From assembly GCA_023853785.1 (NCBI GenBank), contig JAJIRX010000500.1, forward strand, positions 744,001 through 808,000: a DNA stretch of 64,000 nt, read 5' to 3'. Below the pieces are notes generated by a model. The model was not told the DNA's origin, searched no databases, and was given only the letters and a program-made list of their open reading frames with translations. The DNA comes from Psilocybe azurescens (taxonomy: Eukaryota; Basidiomycota; Agaricomycetes; Agaricales; Agrocybaceae). Shown here one piece after another: positions 59,018-64,000 of the stretch. Within the stretch, counting starts at the first letter, position 1. Each line of letters begins with the position of its first letter. Position numbers and translations under genes: made by a program.

Positions 59018-62000
59018 CTACTGTAAAAGTGCAAGAAGCTTGTCGCTATCCATTGATTTCGACGCCACTCGGTTCCGCCTGTCATCATCCAATTTGGCAC
59101 CGTTGACCATCAAAGCGAACAGCTGGAACGCCTTTGGTGCATCAATGGCGATATCATCAATGATCTCCGCAATAGGCGTGAAGCCATCTTCGAAGGCTTG
59201 AGCTGAACACAGCTCCTTCGAAACAGCAACGTCGAAGAAGTCAGCCACCAATTTAGCATCAGCTTCCTTCGACTCGACGGCGCTTGAGACGAGCTTATCG
59301 ACCAAGGTTTGATGATACTGGGTAGGAATCTTGAAGTACACCTCGGCCTCCTCGAGATTGCGAACAGCAAAGAACTCTTTCAAGTCCTCCTTGATTTTCT
59401 TCTCGGCCTCAGCCTCCGTCATCTCAACCTCAGCAGCAGCCTCTTCATCGGATTCAGACTCTGAATCAGCCACAGGAGACGCTGCGTCCGCCTCCGCAGA
59501 TTCGGACTCGACAGGTTTCGAACGAGGTTGGAGTACAAGGCGCTTGCGCTGCGTTGGCTCAGCAGCTAGAGAAGAAAGAAGAAATCAAGTTCAAAAAAGA
59601 TCATTGGCATAATAGATCAAACGAAACGTACCTTTAGCAGCAGCCTCACTAGACTCAGCCCCCTGTGCACTAAGCATAGAGAACATATTCGAGCTTGAGC
59701 TCGTGCGCGAAATGGACTCCCGCTTGCTCTCGGCTCCTTTCTTGCCAGCGAACACGCTACTGGGGCCAAATGTCATGGGCTGTGCCTTGCTGATCTTTCC
59801 GAAGTTGGACAAGTCACCGGCCTTGGGGGTGGTCGAGAAGGACCCGATCCACCTCCAGCAACAGCCCAGCCGTCAGGGTTCACCTGATTGAAATCGTTGC
59901 GGTCGCCACCGCGTCTTGATCCACCGCGAGACATGCTGATTTGCCTTTGGTATGATTCTTTCTCGGCAGCAGCCTTCTCTTTCGCGGCCTATACAAAAAG
60001 AATTTCTGTGAGAAGACATCCAGAGCACAACGAGAATATAGCCTTACAGTTTCGTGGATTTGAGCAATCGTCGTAGGGGCAGCAACAGCATTGCGAGAAA
60101 CCCATTTCCTTTCGCGAAGTTCAACAAGATCCTATGTCACAACATAAGTTTGACACATTCAGCATAAAACATAAAACCACAAACCTGTAGCATGTATTGC
60201 ATACGAGGAGTAACATTGGGGCTCTTGATGAGCTCTTTCATGCGGGCGAAGTACACATCGAGATGTGCGCGGGCCTTGGGCGTGTCGAGGATTCCACCAA
60301 CAGTGCCCAAAAGCTTGCACAGCGACTCGATTTCTTCCTCCTCAGGGTTGTCGACATTTCCGAGCAACTTCTTCACACATTCGTGCATGATACGCTCCGT
60401 AAGCATCTGGAGCTTGAAAAGCTCACCGATGAACTTAATGAGACCAAGACCTTGTCGCTTGGCCTTCTGCGCAGCATAGTACTCCTCAGAATACAGCACA
60501 ATCTCATCATCCTTGCCATCCTCTTTGCCCTTGTCGTTGGCCGCCTTGATGGCTTCGTCCTCCAAAGCTTTCGAAGCAGCAGCGGCGGCTGTGGCCTCCT
60601 TCGCCACCCACCCGCGCTCGAAATCCTCCTGACATCTATTCAACAGATATTTGCGGAACAATTGTCCACCTGCAATAGGCTTGCCCTCGTTGTTCCTGAT
60701 ACCATCATCCTGAACCTTGGGACTGATCTGCTCCATCATCTTCCTGCAAAGACGCGCATACATCTCGGACCATGTAGCCTCGTCCGTAGCCTTCTCAAAC
60801 ACAAGTCGAATAACCTGGATAAGAGTCCTTCCATCCTTCTCCTTCTCTGATTTGTTTGCCCATGAGATGATCTGGTCCGAAATGGAATCGAACTTCTCCA
60901 TCGTCAACTTGTTAAGCAGACCCTTGACTTTACGGTCCACCATTTCAGGAGAATCGGAGTCGATTTGGATAGCTTTCCTATCCCAGCGGTTAGCAGAAGC
61001 CTGTAGAGGAGCGACAGGCTCGAGATTGAGCTGTTGTTGCTGCTGGTAGTTATTATATCCACCACCATGGCCTTGCTGACCTCCGCCTCCGTTTCCTCCC
61101 GAAGCCTTGTTGTTTCTCTCCCCGCTTCTCGCCTCGCTTGCTGCGAGTGCGGTCGCGAAGAGGTCCACCAGGTCCTCCCTGGCTAGTGGTCCGAGTTACA
61201 GGTTGCGGTCGAGCAGTGTACTGCATTCCAGCGGACCCACTGACGGACACAGGTCGAGCAGCTTCGAACCGTTCCTGACTGCTGAGCTTGCTGGCACCGA
61301 CGGTGGCAAATTGGCCCATGCTGCTGAACGATCCAGCAGGCTTGTTGAATGTACCTGGAGCGAAACCAAGACCAATGGATGATTGACGAGAAGCTGGGGC
61401 ACCTCCAGGGCCAGCGCGGCGACCAGATTGAGTACGGGTCATTTGGTGGTGCTGTGATTGATCAGCGGGTTCGAGACCAATAGCATCGAGGGAGGTAGCA
61501 TTGCAGGCTTCTCCTTGCATATGGACATGAACTGAAGAAGGAAGTCACGATCATATCTACAGCGAATGTTCAAAATTTAAATCATAAATATACAGCATGT
61601 AACATACCTGAATTTTCCTTCTTTCGCATTTTCATTGAGGTCAGGACGAGGGCTGCTAACGCCCACAGGGTATTGAACGGAGGATATGTCAGAAATGATG
61701 CGAGCAGTGGCGAGGGCAGTCTGAGGAGCAGGGATATTAGAGCTCTTGGCATTGGTGAGGTCAAGAGGACCTGGACGTTGTCTTCTATCGATCGTTGGAG
61801 AAGTAGTGCCAGTGTTGATCCGAAGAGATTCTTTAGGTTTTTCTTTTCCATCATCCTTCGACGAAGCGGCGACTTCGACGTCCTTGCCGTCTTCAATGAC
61901 CTCTCCCTCCTCTACTGTCGATTCCGATTTGCCATCGAGCTCGGCCTCGGCCGCAGGCGCTTGTTGGGCCTTTGCGAGCTTGACAGCCTCTTGCTCGAGA

Positions 62001-64000
62001 CGAATCTCCTCCTCCTCAGCCTCTTTGGCAAGACGGGCTTGCTCGATTTTCTCCTTCTCAATTCGCTCCTGCTCGAGGCGCTCCTCGGCCTCCTTCTTGG
62101 CCTTCTCCTCTGCGATCCGTTTAGCTTCGGCAGCCTCGGCCTCCTTGCGTTTACGCTCCTCCTCGTCTCGCAAGCGCTGAGCTTCCCGCTCCTCGGCCTC
62201 CTTGCGTAACCGTTCCTCTTCTTCCTTGCGTAGGCGTTCAGCTTCCTTCTCTTCCTCTTCCTTGCGAATCCGCTCCTTCTCAGCCTCCTCCTCCTGTCTC
62301 TTCTTCTCCTCAGCCTCCTTCGCCTTACGCTCAACTTCCTCCTTCTCCCTTCTGACTTTCTCCTCGGCCTCGGCCTTCACCCGGGCCTTCTCCTTCTCTT
62401 TTGCTCCTCCTCAGCTAATCTGAGCTTTCTCTGATCTTCAGATTCTATGCGAATGCTGGCAGGTCTCCTTGTCGGCGTCCCAGGACTGCCTTGTCTATAT
62501 GCGGAGCCTTGCGGGGTAGGCGTATTTGTAGTTGAGGAAGGGGCGGGATTACTTTGAGGTTCTCTAATGTGACCTCAGTGCCATCTTCCTTTTTCAGTGT
62601 CACCCGTGCTCGTGGTACAAAGGTATTTGAAGTGGCATTCAGACGATTAGGTATCGAGGCAGAGGACGGAGTTGGTGGTGGGGATGTCAATCCGCCAATT
62701 GAATTTGACGGATGAGAAAGGACGGGAGGTGGGTGCGGAGCGTGTACAGGGTTTGGGAGTGCCTGAGATAGTATAGGTGTACCTGGGGCTTGGAGTGATG
62801 CAGGAGGATTTCTAGGAGACATTGGCATGCCGCCATGAGGAGGAAGATGTTGCCCAGGTGTTGGCGGTTGATGCTGCCCGTGGGGTGGTTGCATCGCCAT
62901 TGTAGGGTACCATTGTGGTGTGTACATATAGTGCTGCTGGTCGGGTTGATAAGGCTAGAATAGAATGTATATGTAAGACTCTATGTTTGAGCGATATGAA
63001 GCAAAATGGACTTACGTAGTAGCCGCCCCAGGGCATGCCCATTTGGTGCATCTGAGGTTGCATTTGCGGTTGCATTGGGGGAGGAGGGGGCATTTGAGAA
63101 GGTTGTCCATTATGAGGATGTGGACCAAGGCGAGGTGATGGCATGCCCGTTGATGGGCCCCCATTTTGCCCCCCTTGAGACCGGGGGCCACTACCGTTAG
63201 GTAATTGTCGAGAATATTGAGGGGGAACGAGGGGGTCCACCATTTGGACCGCTGTTTTGTGGTGGTCTCATGGAGCTGGGGACAAAGGGAGTGTAGGAGT
63301 GGGCGGCAAGTGGTGTGTGTGGAGGATGGTTAGATTGGCTTTGATGTAATGGCGATTGTTGCATTGGAAGATTAACATTTCGCTGCGAAGGTGATGAAGT
63401 GTCGGAGGGTGGATTTGAGGAGGGGGCGGAAGTGGGATTTTGGAACATCTTCTTGATGTCAATTTTTGGCTTTGTCAGAGCCGCAGCTGACGTTGCAGCT
63501 GCTGGGGTGGTTGCCGATGACGACGATGACGATGATGCGGCAGACGCAACGACCGACGCTCTTGAAGAGATGGATGCCTTCCCGTTGACATGGCCAGTAG
63601 CAGGCACTGTTCCGAAGGATTTTACGACTTCGGATTTGAGAGATGGAGCGGCTGCTGGTGACGAGGATATTGGCGCTGAAACGTCATCTATTGATCCAAA
63701 AGTCACAGCTGAGCCTAGAGTGAAAAACTTCAACATGAGAGACGGGGATGGGTACGGATGATGACGGACCTTGTTTTATGGCTCCTACGTTATTTCGAGG
63801 GACACTAACGCCATCTTTGACGGGTATACCCTGACCTAGAGTACTAGGACGACGGGAATGTGTTTGGTGGGTTGGAGTGGAAGGTGCTGGTGACTGAGAG
63901 CGTGGGGAAGGCGCTGTCGCTGTCTGCGGGGGCCCCTTGCCCAAGCTGACTTTGCTGGAAGCGGAGTCGGATTCTTTGGTGCTGTTGCAGTGGAAGACTT
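59018..64000 (-). CDS. TIF4631: Translation initiation factor eIF4G (5' end beyond window), seven frame breaks
   Basis: Reading right to left: a disordered Ser/Pro/Gln-rich N-terminus (THQTHSRRPSTLGQG, DGVSVPRNNVGAIKQG), an MQPQMQPQMHQMGMPWGGYY patch, a highly charged E/K/R coiled-coil block (61900-62400), and the eIF4E-binding motif KFRYDRDFLLQF (Y-x4-L-hydrophobic). Then RDRTRSKRGEKR, the MIF4G domain (KVKGLLNKLTMEKFDSISDQ, GRTLIQVIRLVFEKATDEAT, LGLIKFIGELFKLQMLTERI, ARAHLDVYFARMKELIKS), a spacer and the C-terminal MA3 domain ending SMDSDKLLALLQ. The protein scaffolds eIF4E, eIF4A and PABP on capped mRNA. Frame breaks lie near 59843, 61113-61123, 61490, 62404, 62554, 63221-63225 and 63930-63936, all in or beside base runs. 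A normally essential gene with this many breaks points to sequence error. Confidence 0.93.
61577..62404 (-). other. TIF4631: Charged E/K/R-rich repeat region within eIF4G
   Basis: About 150 residues alternate Glu with Lys/Arg/Ala (for example EEERLRKEAEEREAQRLRDE), predicting a long single helix or coiled coil. At the DNA level it is an imperfect CTC/CTT-rich repeat. It is followed by a Ser/Thr/Pro-rich linker before the eIF4E-binding motif. Confidence 0.75.

Noticed and set aside
61577..62404. Long open frames on the opposite strand of the charged eIF4G region
   Set aside because: They arise because the GAG/AAG-rich coding sequence reads as Ser/Leu-rich antisense frames; shadows of eIF4G.

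Overview
The window looks like nuclear DNA of a mushroom-forming basidiomycete (Agaricomycetes-like). Genes are split by many 47-70 nt GT-AG introns and are closely spaced on both strands. Several families are typical of this group: a DUF6533-type seven-helix protein, short single-exon F-box-like proteins, and a Ser-rich extracellular cupredoxin. No CRISPR array, rRNA, convincing tRNA or intact transposon was found. All products are named from the sequence alone, without database searches.

Layout. 0-4 kb: a partial FLILHELTA-type mitochondrial membrane protein (-), a predicted mitochondrial protein (+), an IMPACT/UPF0029-domain protein (-) and ribosomal protein eL33 (+). 4.8-11.6 kb: glutaryl-CoA dehydrogenase (+), a BRCT-containing family X DNA polymerase (-) and NMN adenylyltransferase (+). 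13-18.6 kb: two tandem MFS transporters of the anion:cation symporter type (+). 18.6-25 kb: a gene-poor stretch. 25-27 kb: a bZIP transcription factor (+). 27-31 kb: gene-poor. 31-35 kb: N-acetylglucosamine-6-phosphate deacetylase (+) and an F-box-like protein (+). 35-37 kb: a possible unassigned spliced gene (-). 38.4-46 kb: a second F-box-like protein (-), TIM22 (+), an alpha-arrestin (-) and a GPI-type cupredoxin (-). 48.9-53 kb: the DUF6533-like protein (+), an unnamed membrane protein (-) and a small hypothetical protein (-). 53.9-57.7 kb: a TRK potassium transporter (-). 59-64 kb: translation initiation factor eIF4G (-), running off the right edge.

The genes form no obvious cluster. They are mostly housekeeping (translation, mitochondrial import, lysine/tryptophan degradation, NAD synthesis, DNA repair, amino-sugar catabolism, K+ uptake), with scattered lineage-specific genes. 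Several pairs are divergent and probably share promoters.

The strongest unexplained signal concerns sequence quality. At least 14 single-base frame breaks lie in or next to homopolymer runs inside otherwise convincing genes, including the normally essential eL33 and eIF4G (seven in eIF4G alone). This looks like uncorrected homopolymer error and not mass pseudogenisation. Biological points of interest are an 8-nt microexon inside the glutaryl-CoA dehydrogenase active-site motif, two GC-AG introns, a hydrophobic segment right after the bZIP zipper, and a large insertion in the deacetylase. I found no clear new multi-gene system.
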